From: an uncultured Dorea sp.
GTDB taxonomy: Bacteria > Bacillota > Clostridia > Lachnospirales > Lachnospiraceae
Length of the DNA stretch: 25,258 nt
Assembly (NCBI GenBank): GCA_910578495.1
Contig: CAJTRE010000019.1
Coordinates: 26,225-51,482, forward strand
Direction of reading: 5' to 3'
The translations under genes were made by a program, and so were the position numbers. Positions 16,525 to 24,675 of the stretch are shown piece after piece (position 1 is the first letter of the stretch; each line of letters starts with the position of its first letter). Below the pieces are notes generated by a model. It was not told the DNA's origin, ran no database searches, and saw nothing but the letters and a program-made list of their open reading frames with translations.

Positions 16525-19164
16525 ATGCAGAAATACGGAGTAAATGAATTGAGAAAGATGTTTCTTGACTTCTTTGAGAGTAAAGAACATTTGGTTATGA
16601 AAAGTTTTTCCCTGGTGCCGCATAATGATAAGAGTTTGTTGCTTATTAACTCAGGTATGGCGCCTTTGAAACCATATTTTACAGGGCAGGTGCTTCCACC
16701 GAAGAATAGAGTGGCGACCTGCCAGAAATGTATTCGTACCGGAGATATTGACAATGTAGGAAAGACAGCGAGGCATGGTACTTTCTTTGAGATGCTTGGG
16801 AATTTCTCTTTCGGAGATTATTTTAAGAGAGAATCGATTCACTGGACATGGGAGTTTTTGACAGAGGTTGTAGGACTGGATCCAAATCGGTTATATCCGT
16901 CTGTGTATCTGGAGGATGACGAGGCATGGGAAATCTGGAATCAGGAGATTGGGATTGCACCGGAGCGTATCTTCCGTTTTGGAAAAGAAGATAACTTTTG
17001 GGAGCATGGTTCGGGACCTTGCGGACCATGTTCAGAGGTTTATTATGATCGTGGAGAAAAATATGGATGTGGAAGTCCGGATTGTACGGTAGGATGTGAA
17101 TGTGACCGTTATATGGAAATCTGGAACAATGTATTTACTCAGTTTGACAATGATGGACACAATCATTATACAGAATTAGACCAGAAGAACATTGATACCG
17201 GTATGGGGCTGGAGCGTCTGGCATGTATTGTACAGGATGTGGATTCGATGTTTGATATTGATACGATGAAAGCTCTTCGTGACCATGTTTGTCGTCTGGC
17301 TGAGGTAGATTATGGAGAAAGCGATGAAAAAGACGTTTCTCTTCGTGTCATTACAGACCATATTCGTTCGGTAACATTTATGATTTCTGACGGTATCCTG
17401 CCGTCTAACAGTGGACGTGGATATGTGCTTAGGCGTCTGTTGCGTCGTGCAAGCCGCCATGGAAGAATTCTTGGTATTGATCGTGAGTTTTTAGTGGAGC
17501 TTGCAGAAACGGTGATTGAGGGAGCAAAAGACGGTTATCCTGAGCTGGAAGAGAAGAAAGATTTTATTTTTAAAGTGATCGTAAAAGAAGAAGAGCAGTT
17601 TAATAAGACGATCGACCAGGGGCTTTCTATTTTGGCAGATATTATTGAACAGATGGAGAGTAAGGATGAGAACGTGATGTCCGGAGAAGAGGCATTCCGT
17701 CTGTATGATACTTATGGATTCCCGGTAGATCTCACAAAGGAGATTCTTGAAGAAAAGGGACTTTCCATTGATGAGGATGGCTTCAAGAAAGCAGCCAAGG
17801 AACAGAAAGAAAAAGCAAAAGGAACTTTTGGCGAGCACAATTACAGTGGAAGAGAAGCTAATGTATATGATGAGATTGATCCTTCGGTGACGAGTACATT
17901 TGTGGGATATGAACAGATGAAATGTGAGTCTGAGGTGATGGTACTGACCACAGAGACGGAGATTGTAGAAGCTTTGTCTGATGGAGAAGTTGGGACGATT
18001 CTTACAAAAGAGACGCCATTTTACGCTGCGAGCGGTGGACAGGAAGCAGATACAGGAGTTATCCTGGCGGATGGTTTTGTATTTGAAGTGGAAGATGCGG
18101 TGAAACTACCGGGCGGAAAGATTGGTCACAAGGGACATGTAGTAAAAGGCATGGTAAAAGCCGGGGATAAAGTGACTTTGGAAATTGATACCAAGAGACG
18201 TATGCTTTCTGCCAATAACCACAGCGCTACACATTTGCTTCAGAAAGCGCTTAGAACTGTTCTTGGAGGACATGTTGAGCAGGCGGGCTCTTCCGTTAAT
18301 GCAGACAGACTTCGTTTTGACTTCACACATTTCTCTGCATTGACAGTGGAAGAAATAAAAGAAGTAGAAGATATGGTTAATGCACAGATTCGTGCGGCGC
18401 TTCCAGTTGTGGCGGAAAATATGCCGATAGAGGAAGCGAAAAAAACCGGAGCGGCAGCGCTTTTTGGTGAGAAATACGGTGATATTGTCCGGGTAGTAAG
18501 TATGGGTGAATTTTCGAAAGAGTTCTGCGGTGGTACACATGTATCCAATACTAATGCGATTATGGCGTTTAAGATTATTTCTGAGACCGGCGTTGCCGCA
18601 GGTGTGAGACGTATAGAAGCGCTTACATCCCAAGGACTTCTGGAGTATTATAATGAGATGGAGACAATGCTTTTAGAGGCTTCTAAGCTTGTGAAAGCAA
18701 AACCGGAGCAGCTTTGTCATAAAATTAAGACTTTGATGGCAGAAAATAAAGGACTGAACAGCGAGGTAGAAAGCTTAAAGAGCAAGCTCGCTCAAGGCTC
18801 TATGGGAGATGTATTAAACCAGGTAGAAGAAGTGAACGGAGTCAAACTTCTTGCTGCGAAAGTAGAAGGCGTGGATATGAACGGGCTTCGTGATCTGGGA
18901 GATCAGTTAAAAGATAAGCTTGGCGAGGGCGTTGTACTGTTAGTCTCTGCGGTAGATGGTAAAGTGAGCCTGATGGCTATGGCAACCCAGGGCGCAATTG
19001 AGAAAGGCGCTCATGCAGGAAATCTTATTAAGGCTTGTGCAGCGTTAGTTGGCGGCGGCGGTGGCGGCCGTCCGAATATGGCGCAGGCAGGTGGTAAGAA
19101 TCCAGAGGGAATGGATGATGCTATTGCGAAAGCGAAGGAGATTCTAGGAGAACAGATAGGATAA
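16525..19164 (+). CDS. alaS: Alanine--tRNA ligase
   Basis: Charges tRNA-Ala and hydrolyses mischarged Ser/Gly-tRNA-Ala. The 879 residues are full length. The class II catalytic core is N-terminal (FLDFFESKEHLVMKSFSLVP, INSGMAPLKPYF, RHGTFFEMLGNFSFGDYFK). The editing domain has HSATHLLQ at about 566-573 and the zinc-type CGGTH motif at about 668-672. A C-terminal coiled region and C-Ala domain end with a Gly-rich stretch and RPNMAQAGGK. AGGAGG is 5 bases before ATG. It is transcribed alone from a perfect promoter, with a repeat element rather than a normal terminator after the stop. Confidence 0.97.
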   Translation: MQKYGVNELRKMFLDFFESKEHLVMKSFSLVPHNDKSLLLINSGMAPLKPYFTGQVLPPKNRVATCQKCIRTGDIDNVGKTARHGTFFEMLGNFSFGDYFKRESIHWTWEFLTEVVGLDPNRLYPSVYLEDDEAWEIWNQEIGIAPERIFRFGKEDNFWEHGSGPCGPCSEVYYDRGEKYGCGSPDCTVGCECDRYMEIWNNVFTQFDNDGHNHYTELDQKNIDTGMGLERLACIVQDVDSMFDIDTMKALRDHVCRLAEVDYGESDEKDVSLRVITDHIRSVTFMISDGILPSNSGRGYVLRRLLRRASRHGRILGIDREFLVELAETVIEGAKDGYPELEEKKDFIFKVIVKEEEQFNKTIDQGLSILADIIEQMESKDENVMSGEEAFRLYDTYGFPVDLTKEILEEKGLSIDEDGFKKAAKEQKEKAKGTFGEHNYSGREANVYDEIDPSVTSTFVGYEQMKCESEVMVLTTETEIVEALSDGEVGTILTKETPFYAASGGQEADTGVILADGFVFEVEDAVKLPGGKIGHKGHVVKGMVKAGDKVTLEIDTKRRMLSANNHSATHLLQKALRTVLGGHVEQAGSSVNADRLRFDFTHFSALTVEEIKEVEDMVNAQIRAALPVVAENMPIEEAKKTGAAALFGEKYGDIVRVVSMGEFSKEFCGGTHVSNTNAIMAFKIISETGVAAGVRRIEALTSQGLLEYYNEMETMLLEASKLVKAKPEQLCHKIKTLMAENKGLNSEVESLKSKLAQGSMGDVLNQVEEVNGVKLLAAKVEGVDMNGLRDLGDQLKDKLGEGVVLLVSAVDGKVSLMAMATQGAIEKGAHAGNLIKACAALVGGGGGGRPNMAQAGGKNPEGMDDAIAKAKEILGEQIG

Positions 19165-19167
19165 GGC

Positions 19168-19208
19168 GTAACTATTCAGCCATAACAACGCATCGCCTGA
19201 ATAGTTTC
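19168..19208 (+). repeat. Dispersed repeat copy 2 (hairpin between alaS and rpsU)
   Basis: It begins GTAACTATTCAGCCAT and continues AACAAC, identical to copy 3 over 22 bases. AACTATTCAG (19170-19179) pairs with CTGAATAGTT (19197-19206) around a 17-base loop. No T-tract follows on the plus strand; on the minus strand the far arm is preceded by a T-run. It starts 4 bases after the alaS stop. Confidence 0.75.
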
Positions 19209-19218
19209 AAAAAAGGTA

Positions 19219-19246
19219 TTGACGTAAAGGAAATATGTGCTATAAT
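19219..19246 (+). promoter_or_regulatory. Promoter of rpsU (extended -10)
   Basis: TTGACG (19219-19224), 16-base spacer, TGC then TATAAT (19241-19246): near-consensus with an extended -10. The 5' leader would be about 70 bases. Confidence 0.85.
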
Positions 19247-19324
19247 TTAAGATAGTGCAATAAAAATACCCGAACAGTCGTATGATGCACAATATAGGAC
19301 TGGAGGGAGGTTAGGTGTGAGACT

Positions 19325-19501
19325 ATGTCAAATGTAATCGTTAAAGAAAACGAGACGTTAGATAGCGCTTTACGCAGATTCAAAAGAAACTGTGCGAAGG
19401 CGGGCATTCAGCAGGAGATTCGTAAAAGAGAACATTACGAAAAACCAAGCGTAAGACGCAAAAAGAAATCTGAAGCGGCTAGAAAACGTAAGTATAACTA
19501 A
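19325..19501 (+). CDS. rpsU: 30S ribosomal protein S21
   Basis: 58-residue basic protein, MSNVIVKENETLDSALRRF onward to the Arg/Lys-rich tail RRKKKSEAARKRKYN, which is the typical S21 pattern. S21 binds the small subunit near the anti-Shine-Dalgarno region and helps initiation. The start ATG is preceded by AGGTG at 7 bases and by a stronger GGAGGGAGG (19302-19310) further up, so ribosome loading may be unusual. It has its own promoter and a strong terminator, and near-identical repeats bracket it. S21 usually neighbours other genes such as a GatB/YqeY-domain protein; here it stands alone between alaS and the deacylase. Confidence 0.95.
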   Translation: MSNVIVKENETLDSALRRFKRNCAKAGIQQEIRKREHYEKPSVRRKKKSEAARKRKYN

Positions 19502-19516
19502 TATGTGCAAAATGAA

Positions 19517-19550
19517 GGGTACTGTATCGTATGATATAGTATCCTTTTTT
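19517..19550 (+). terminator. Rho-independent terminator of rpsU
   Basis: An 11-bp stem (19517-19527 with 19534-19544, two G-T pairs), 6-base loop CGTATG and a run of six T (19545-19550), 15 bases after the stop. Confidence 0.88.
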
Positions 19551-19575
19551 ATGGGAAGCAATCTCCATTAACAAG

Positions 19576-19597
19576 GTAACTATTCAGCCATAACAAC
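19576..19597 (+). repeat. Dispersed repeat copy 3 (half element) after rpsU
   Basis: GTAACTATTCAGCCAT plus AACAAC, 22 of 22 bases identical to the start of copy 2, in the same orientation 408 bases away. The second palindrome arm is missing here, so it cannot form the same hairpin. Confidence 0.75.
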
Positions 19598-19621
19598 AAG
19601 AATATTTTAACAGTCATTCCA

Positions 19622-19650
19622 TTGAAAATCAAACAGGGATTTTATATAAT
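19622..19650 (+). promoter_or_regulatory. Promoter of the tRNA-deacylase gene
   Basis: TTGAAA (19622-19627), 17-base spacer, TATAAT (19645-19650): five and six matches to the consensus. The leader to the ATG is about 30 bases. Confidence 0.82.
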
Positions 19651-19686
19651 GAGTATTACAGAGAAGATAATATGGAGGAAATAATT

Positions 19687-20229
19687 ATGTACATTAGTGA
19701 AATTGTAACGACACCGCCGGAAAATGTGAGCGAGAGAGTACCTCTTGAGCAGGAAGTATATAAAGTGTTTAAAAAGCTGGGGATTTCTTACGAGCGTGTA
19801 GACAATGATCCGGCGTCTTCTATGGAGGAGTGTGCAGACATTGGAAAGGTATTTGATGCACCGGTGCGAAAAGATGTATTTTTGTGTAATCAGAAGAAGA
19901 CATCCTTTTTCCTTTTGGTAATGCCGGAGGAGAAAGCATTCGATACGGCTTCTTTCAGTAAGAAGCTGGGAGTGTCCCATATGTCTTTTGCTTCGCCGGA
20001 GCATATGTGGGAACACCTTGGAACAAAACCGGGTTCTGCCAGTGTGGTAGGACTTTTAAATGACGAGGATGACTATGTACAGCTTATTATTGATAAAGAG
20101 GTTGCAGAAGCTGAGTATTTTGTATGCAACACCGGAATAAATACGACGCATTTGAAATTTAAAACGCAGGATCTTTTGAAAAAATTTTTGCCGTATACGC
20201 ATCATCGTCCGAGAATTGTAGATTTATAA
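19687..20229 (+). CDS. YbaK/ProX-type aminoacyl-tRNA deacylase
   Basis: 180-residue stand-alone homologue of the prolyl-tRNA synthetase editing (INS) domain. ProX proteins hydrolyse Ala-tRNA-Pro made in error by ProRS; related YbaK acts on Cys-tRNA-Pro. Family features are the early VYKVFKKLGISYERVDND, KDVFLCNQKKTSFFLLVMP (the conserved lysine and substrate pocket), SFASPEHMWEHLGTKPGSAS and VGLLNDEDDYVQLIIDKEV. I start at ATG 19687 because GGAGG (19674-19678) is 8 bases upstream. The in-frame ATG at 19672 lies just before the ribosome site and has none of its own. ProX is preferred over YbaK from the LGTKPGSAS-type region, but specificity is inferred. Confidence 0.88.
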   Translation: MYISEIVTTPPENVSERVPLEQEVYKVFKKLGISYERVDNDPASSMEECADIGKVFDAPVRKDVFLCNQKKTSFFLLVMPEEKAFDTASFSKKLGVSHMSFASPEHMWEHLGTKPGSASVVGLLNDEDDYVQLIIDKEVAEAEYFVCNTGINTTHLKFKTQDLLKKFLPYTHHRPRIVDL

Positions 20230-20275
20230 AAGATAGAATGATGAGAGTATTTTCAGCGGAAATGGAGAAATGGAT

Positions 20276-20977
20276 ATGCAGAAAATCGGAGAAGAGGAAT
20301 TTCGAAAGAAAATAGCGGATAGAAAACCGGGAGAGAGACTCAGACTTCGGGAGACAGATATCCGGGACATGGATCTTTCAGGCATGGATCTTAGCAATAT
20401 AGATTTTACCTTGAGTTCGTTTCAAAATACGGTGTTGAACAGTGTTAATTTTGAAAACAGCAGTGTGGAGAACACACTGTTTGACGGCTGTCCGATGAAG
20501 AGTGCTGTCTTTAAGAATGCGTGGATGCGGACGGCCTCTTTCCGATATTGTGATATGAGAGAGTGCAATATAGAGGGAGCAAATCTGTTTGGGGCTGTGC
20601 TGGAGTATGCAAACCTTGAGGGGATTATTTCTAATGAGGACACGCAGTGGTTCCGGCTCCACTGTCCGGAAGAAGGGGCGTTTCTTGCGTATAAGAAATG
20701 TGTCAATGACCGCATGGTACAGCTTTTAGTTCCGGCGGATGCCAAAAGAACGTCGGCAACACTGCCGCCCTGCCGCTGTAGTAAAGCGAAGGTTCTGACG
20801 ATCAAAAGTTTTGATTATGAACAGAATTTTGACGAGGCATGGTCGCTGGTAGATGAGAATTTTGTGTACCGGAAAGGACAGTGGGTGGAAGTAAAGAATT
20901 TTAATGAGAACCGGTGGGAGGATTCTACTACGGGGATTCATTTCTGGATGACGCGCGCAGAGGCTCAGGCTTATTAA
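20276..20977 (+). CDS. Pentapeptide-repeat protein with a distinct C-terminal domain
   Basis: 233 residues. Residues about 25-115 are pentapeptide repeats of the A(D/N)LXX type (DLSGMDLSNIDF, NFENSSVENTLF, ANLFGAVLEYANLEG), which fold as a right-handed beta-helix. The C-terminal half has conserved-looking motifs GAFLAYKKC, LLVPADAKRTSAT and CRCSKAKVL, then GIHFWMTRAEAQAY. I recognise this as like the DUF5758 module often attached to such repeats, from memory only. Function unknown; some pentapeptide proteins mimic DNA and bind gyrase, but nothing here shows that. I start at ATG 20276 (GGAG 8 bases upstream) rather than ATG 20270, which is too close. Confidence 0.82.
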   Translation: MQKIGEEEFRKKIADRKPGERLRLRETDIRDMDLSGMDLSNIDFTLSSFQNTVLNSVNFENSSVENTLFDGCPMKSAVFKNAWMRTASFRYCDMRECNIEGANLFGAVLEYANLEGIISNEDTQWFRLHCPEEGAFLAYKKCVNDRMVQLLVPADAKRTSATLPPCRCSKAKVLTIKSFDYEQNFDEAWSLVDENFVYRKGQWVEVKNFNENRWEDSTTGIHFWMTRAEAQAY

Positions 20978-21041
20978 TGATGCCTGTGTTTGCTGATGGC
21001 GTGAAAGAAGAAGGAAGACATTGTAAAAGAGGACATCAAAT

Positions 21042-22745
21042 ATGAAAACAGCAAATGAATTAAAGCAGTTATTAGGGGAGATTGACCGGAAAGGTTATCC
21101 GGCTTATAAATCAACAAGGGGAAGTTATAGGTTTGGAAATTATATTCTGTGCATCGATCATGTACAGGGCGATCCGTTTGCCGCTCCATCGAAGCTTCAT
21201 ATCGAAGTATCGGGAAAGGCGGCCGGGTTTCCGCAGCGGTTATATGATAAAAAGTATAAGAGGATTGCTTTGCAGGATCAATTGATCCGTCTGTTTGGAC
21301 GACAGGTGGAGAAATTTTCTTTTCAAGCAAAAGGTTCGGGAAAAAGCGGAATTTTATTGGTTACCAGATGTGCTCAGGAGGTATTGGAGAGAAGCACCTG
21401 TACGATAGATGAAAAGAGCGGAGCAGTATGTGTACGGTTTGAGGCCGGATTTCCGGCAAATGGAAGAACGATAAACGCCAGAGAGCTGATGAAGATTCTA
21501 TTTGATTTTCTACCGAAATGTGTGGAACAGGCGTTATTTTATCGCAATCTGGATCAACAGAAAATGGAGCGTGTGATGGAGCTTTCCGTCGATCAGCAGT
21601 ATATCCGGGAACAGTTAAAGGAGCAGAAACTGATTGCATTTGTGGCGGATGGTTCTGTGCTGCCAAGAGAGTCCGGTGTATCTTCAAGGCCGATGAAAGA
21701 CGGAGTTAAGTTTGTGTCTCCTGCCTCCATGCAGGTGACAATGTGCCTGCCTTATGGGGGAGAGATTACCGGTATGGGAATCCGAGAAGGAATCACACTT
21801 ATTGTAGGCGGCGGTTATCATGGGAAATCTACACTTTTAAAAGCGTTGGAGATGGGAATATACCCGCATATTGCAGGAGACGGAAGAGAGTATGTGGTAA
21901 CGGATGCGGATGCAGTAAAGATTCGCGCGGAGGATGGACGAAGTATTAAATGTACGGATATTTCCATGTTTATTAATGATTTGCCAAATGGAAAGGATAC
22001 AATGTATTTTTCGACAGAAGATGCCAGCGGAAGCACCTCTCAGGCGGCAAATGTAGTGGAGGCAATGGAAGCCGGAGCAACGGCTCTTTTGATTGATGAG
22101 GATACTAGTGCGACGAATTTTATGGTGCGTGACGAATTGATGCAGAAAGTCATCCACCGGGATATGGAGCCAATCACACCATTTATTGAACGTATGAGAG
22201 ATATGTATGAGTTGTATGGAATCTCTACAGTGTTAGTTGCGGGAAGTTCGGGCGCGTATTTTGAAGTGGCAGATACGGTCATTCAGATGGATAAGTATGT
22301 ACCAAGAGAAATTACAGGAATTGCAAAAGAGGCGGCAAAAGATTATCCAGGGCTGGAGCTTCCGGAAATGAAACCAGAGCTTCCGCATAGTAGGCGGAAA
22401 CCGAAAAAGAATACGGGGTTATTGCATAAAGGAAGAATCAAGATTAAAACTATGGGAAGAGACGGCGTGTTGTTAAACCATGAGAATATTGATCTTCGTT
22501 ATGTGGAACAGCTTGCAGATACAGAACAGCTTACGTGTCTTGGCTATCTGGTAAAATATATGGAAGAACAGATGTTAGATGGAACCAAGAGTGTAAAAGA
22601 AGTGATTGATACTGTATGGAAGAAGGTTGAAAAAGAGGGATTATCGGCTGTTTGCGATGGGAATGATCTTCCGGGTAATCTTGCAATTCCAAGAAAAGAG
22701 GAAGTATTTTTCTGCCTGAACCGTTATCGTGGGTTACGGTTGTAG
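21042..22745 (+). CDS. ABC-class ATPase of the COG3044 type (function unknown)
   Basis: 567-residue soluble protein of the family annotated as predicted ATPase of the ABC class. The N-terminal third (GYPAYKSTRGSYRFGNYILC, IDHVQGDPFAAPSKLHIEV) is family-specific. The P-loop is GGGYHGKST (about 256-264), with Tyr-His in place of the usual residues. The signature-like SGSTSQAANVVEAM is at about 328-341, and Walker B is ALLIDEDTSATNFM (about 348-361). VLVAGSSGAYFEVADTVIQM follows at about 401-420, and the C-terminal 150 residues end in NRYRGLRL. There are no membrane segments, so it is not a transporter. GAGGA precedes the ATG. Its role is not established; lineage neighbours are a pentapeptide protein and trmO. 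Confidence 0.85.
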   Translation: MKTANELKQLLGEIDRKGYPAYKSTRGSYRFGNYILCIDHVQGDPFAAPSKLHIEVSGKAAGFPQRLYDKKYKRIALQDQLIRLFGRQVEKFSFQAKGSGKSGILLVTRCAQEVLERSTCTIDEKSGAVCVRFEAGFPANGRTINARELMKILFDFLPKCVEQALFYRNLDQQKMERVMELSVDQQYIREQLKEQKLIAFVADGSVLPRESGVSSRPMKDGVKFVSPASMQVTMCLPYGGEITGMGIREGITLIVGGGYHGKSTLLKALEMGIYPHIAGDGREYVVTDADAVKIRAEDGRSIKCTDISMFINDLPNGKDTMYFSTEDASGSTSQAANVVEAMEAGATALLIDEDTSATNFMVRDELMQKVIHRDMEPITPFIERMRDMYELYGISTVLVAGSSGAYFEVADTVIQMDKYVPREITGIAKEAAKDYPGLELPEMKPELPHSRRKPKKNTGLLHKGRIKIKTMGRDGVLLNHENIDLRYVEQLADTEQLTCLGYLVKYMEEQMLDGTKSVKEVIDTVWKKVEKEGLSAVCDGNDLPGNLAIPRKEEVFFCLNRYRGLRL

Positions 22746-22769
22746 TGTGAAAGATTGGAGAATGGGATT

Positions 22770-23525
22770 ATGATGAAAGACAGGGTGTTTCAACCGATTG
22801 CATATGTGCGAAGTGATTTTCCATCTAAATTCGGAATTCCAAGACAGAGTGGACTTGTGGAAACGAGAGCAGAGATTGTGTTTGAACCGGAATATCAGAA
22901 TGTTGACGCATTTCGTGGAATAGAAGAATATTCACATCTGTGGATTATCTGGGAGTTCTCAGAAGTGATACGGGAGGAATGGCGTCCAACGGTAAGACCG
23001 CCAAGACTGGGTGGAAATCGGAGGATGGGCGTGTTTGCCACGCGTTCCCCTTTTCGTCCGAATCCCATCGGGTTGTCCTGTGTGAAACTGGAGAGACTGG
23101 AACTTAGGGAAACGGATGGCCCGGTGCTCCTTGTAACAGGAGGCGATCTGATGGATGGAACACCTGTCTATGACATTAAGCCGTATCTTGCTTATGTAGA
23201 TGCTTACCCGGAAGCCAGAGGAGGATTTGCAGAGAAAGTCAGAAAATATCGTTTGGAAGTAGATATTCCCGAAAAATGGTTACAGGTGATGCCGGAGGAT
23301 AAAAGGGAAGTTTTAAGGAAAATCTTGGAACAAGATCCGCGCCCCGCCTATCAGGAAGAACCAGACAGAGTGTACGGCATGGAGTTTGCGGGTGTGGAAG
23401 TGAAGTTTCGAGTGGAAGACGGGAAACTACTGGTGTGCGAAATCTATCGTTTGCCAGACAAAAAGGAGATGGAAAAGGAATCGATAAGAGGAGGAAGGCA
23501 GAGTGGAATTTATAATTGCAAGTAA
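22770..23525 (+). CDS. trmO: tRNA (N6-threonylcarbamoyladenosine(37)-N6)-methyltransferase TrmO (TsaA-like)
   Basis: SAM-dependent enzyme that methylates t6A37 to m6t6A37 in some tRNAs, using a beta-barrel fold unlike other methyltransferases. Motifs in order are FQPIAYVRSDFPSKFGIPRQ (8-27), EEYSHLWIIWEF (52-63), GVFATRSPFRPNPIGLSCVKL (87-107) and DLMDGTPVYDIKPYLAY (126-142). The C-terminal part continues to residue 251. I use ATG 22770: GGAG (22757-22760) is 9 bases upstream. A TTG at 22755 would extend the frame but overlaps that site. Its last 23 bases overlap the acetyltransferase start, so the two are co-translated. Confidence 0.92.
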   Translation: MMKDRVFQPIAYVRSDFPSKFGIPRQSGLVETRAEIVFEPEYQNVDAFRGIEEYSHLWIIWEFSEVIREEWRPTVRPPRLGGNRRMGVFATRSPFRPNPIGLSCVKLERLELRETDGPVLLVTGGDLMDGTPVYDIKPYLAYVDAYPEARGGFAEKVRKYRLEVDIPEKWLQVMPEDKREVLRKILEQDPRPAYQEEPDRVYGMEFAGVEVKFRVEDGKLLVCEIYRLPDKKEMEKESIRGGRQSGIYNCK

Positions 23526-24015
23526 GGAACATCTCGATCAGATGTGTGAAATTACTGAGCAGGCAAAGCGGCAACTTAGAAATCAGGGGCTTGATCAGTG
23601 GCAATCCGGGTATCCCTCCAGAGAGGTCTGGATTTCGGATATTACCGAAAGATGTACCTATCTGGCAGTAGAAGGTGAGGAGGTTCTTGGAATCTTCGCT
23701 TTCCAGACAACACCGGACCCTTCGTATTATGAGATTAACGGCAAGTGGCTGACAGATGGAGCATATGTTTCCATGCATCGGGTATGTGTATCCGATAACT
23801 GCAAGGGAAAGGGTGTGGCAGGAAAGATGTTTGCACAGGGGTTTCAGATGGCAAGAGAGCTAGGCTTTGGTTCTGTGAGAATTGATACGCATCCAGGAAA
23901 TATCCCGATGCAAAGAGCTCTTGCAAAAGCAGGATTTGAGCGCTGCGGAGAGATTCGCTTGTCGGGAGGGTGTGAAGACGGCGCACTTCGTATTGCATAT
24001 GAGAAAGTATTATAA
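23503..24015 (+). CDS. GNAT family N-acetyltransferase
   Basis: 170-residue GCN5-related acetyltransferase. The acetyl-CoA loop is in VCVSDNCKGKGVAGKMF (94-110, Q/RxxGxG/A type), followed by RIDTHPGNIPMQRALAKAGFERCGEI (126-151), the usual late motif. The substrate cannot be told. It starts at GTG 23503 with AGGAGG (23489-23494) 8 bases upstream, overlapping the trmO 3' end. It is the last ordinary chromosomal gene before the accessory stretch. No clear local terminator follows. Confidence 0.88.
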   Translation: MEFIIASKEHLDQMCEITEQAKRQLRNQGLDQWQSGYPSREVWISDITERCTYLAVEGEEVLGIFAFQTTPDPSYYEINGKWLTDGAYVSMHRVCVSDNCKGKGVAGKMFAQGFQMARELGFGSVRIDTHPGNIPMQRALAKAGFERCGEIRLSGGCEDGALRIAYEKVL

Positions 24016-24312
24016 CTGATAAAAAGGAACTTAGCAGTCAGTGATGATAAAATGGAGTATGGTATTTTGATGTGTATATAGTGCATACAGTGAAGAAAGA
24101 TGGGGATATGGAACAGTATATACAGACGATAGAAAAAATGTGTATGCAGTAAAGGTGAAGGTTGGATATCTAGTAGTCGGGAATGGGAACTCATTATCAG
24201 TTTTTTTACGTGTAGGATTTATCCAAATCAGACATTATACCGGATGCACTTACCAGTGCCATAATTATCAAACCCTATGTGTGCAGAGTTTCACATAAAA
24301 TAAATTTAGTAT

Positions 24313-24444
24313 ATGTTTGAAAATGAGGTTATCGAAAAGTTGGCTTTTATAACAAATGAACTTGATGTGAAGTCAAGTAAAGGCAATCACTACGCAAGTT
24401 ATCAGGCTAGTGTTATTGTGGACGGAACGGAATATTATGCGTGA
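24313..24444 (+). pseudogene. Short ORF, possible gene fragment
   Basis: 43 codons, MFENEVIEKLAFITNELDV through DGTEYYA, then TGA. The composition looks protein-like (a regular amphipathic start, then beta-like VIVDGTEYY), but no Shine-Dalgarno sequence precedes it and it ends abruptly. I think it is the truncated start of a longer mobile-element gene. Family not recognised. Confidence 0.3.
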
Positions 24445-24669
24445 TTCCCCAATGTGTTATTAATATTTTATTTCTCACTATAAACGTAGATGCAAAAAGA
24501 AATTATTTCAAATATTCTACTTTACACAAGATGAAGAAGAAATTAGAATAAAAATTATATTTGTACAGATATATTTCCTAGAGAACTGTTATCTTACTAT
24601 GACTTTCAAGGAAATGTTATTGAAATAATAAAGTAGAGATTATGGGATTTTTTTGTGTAAAAGAAGTGC

Positions 24670-24675
24670 TAGAAT
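24670..24675 (+). promoter_or_regulatory. Possible extended -10 for the small coiled-coil gene
   Basis: TGC directly before TAGAAT gives an extended -10 with no recognisable -35. TATAAT at 24682-24687 is an alternative but also lacks a -35. The coding start is about 30 bases on. Confidence 0.3.

Noticed and set aside
19060..19080. Glycine-codon run at the end of alaS as a repeat or frameshift site
   Set aside because: The Gly-rich stretch before RPNMAQAGGK is normal for the C-Ala domain.
24240..24310. Possible tRNA or small structured RNA in the gene-poor stretch
   Set aside because: No cloverleaf, no TTCGA-type T-arm and no terminator could be found.
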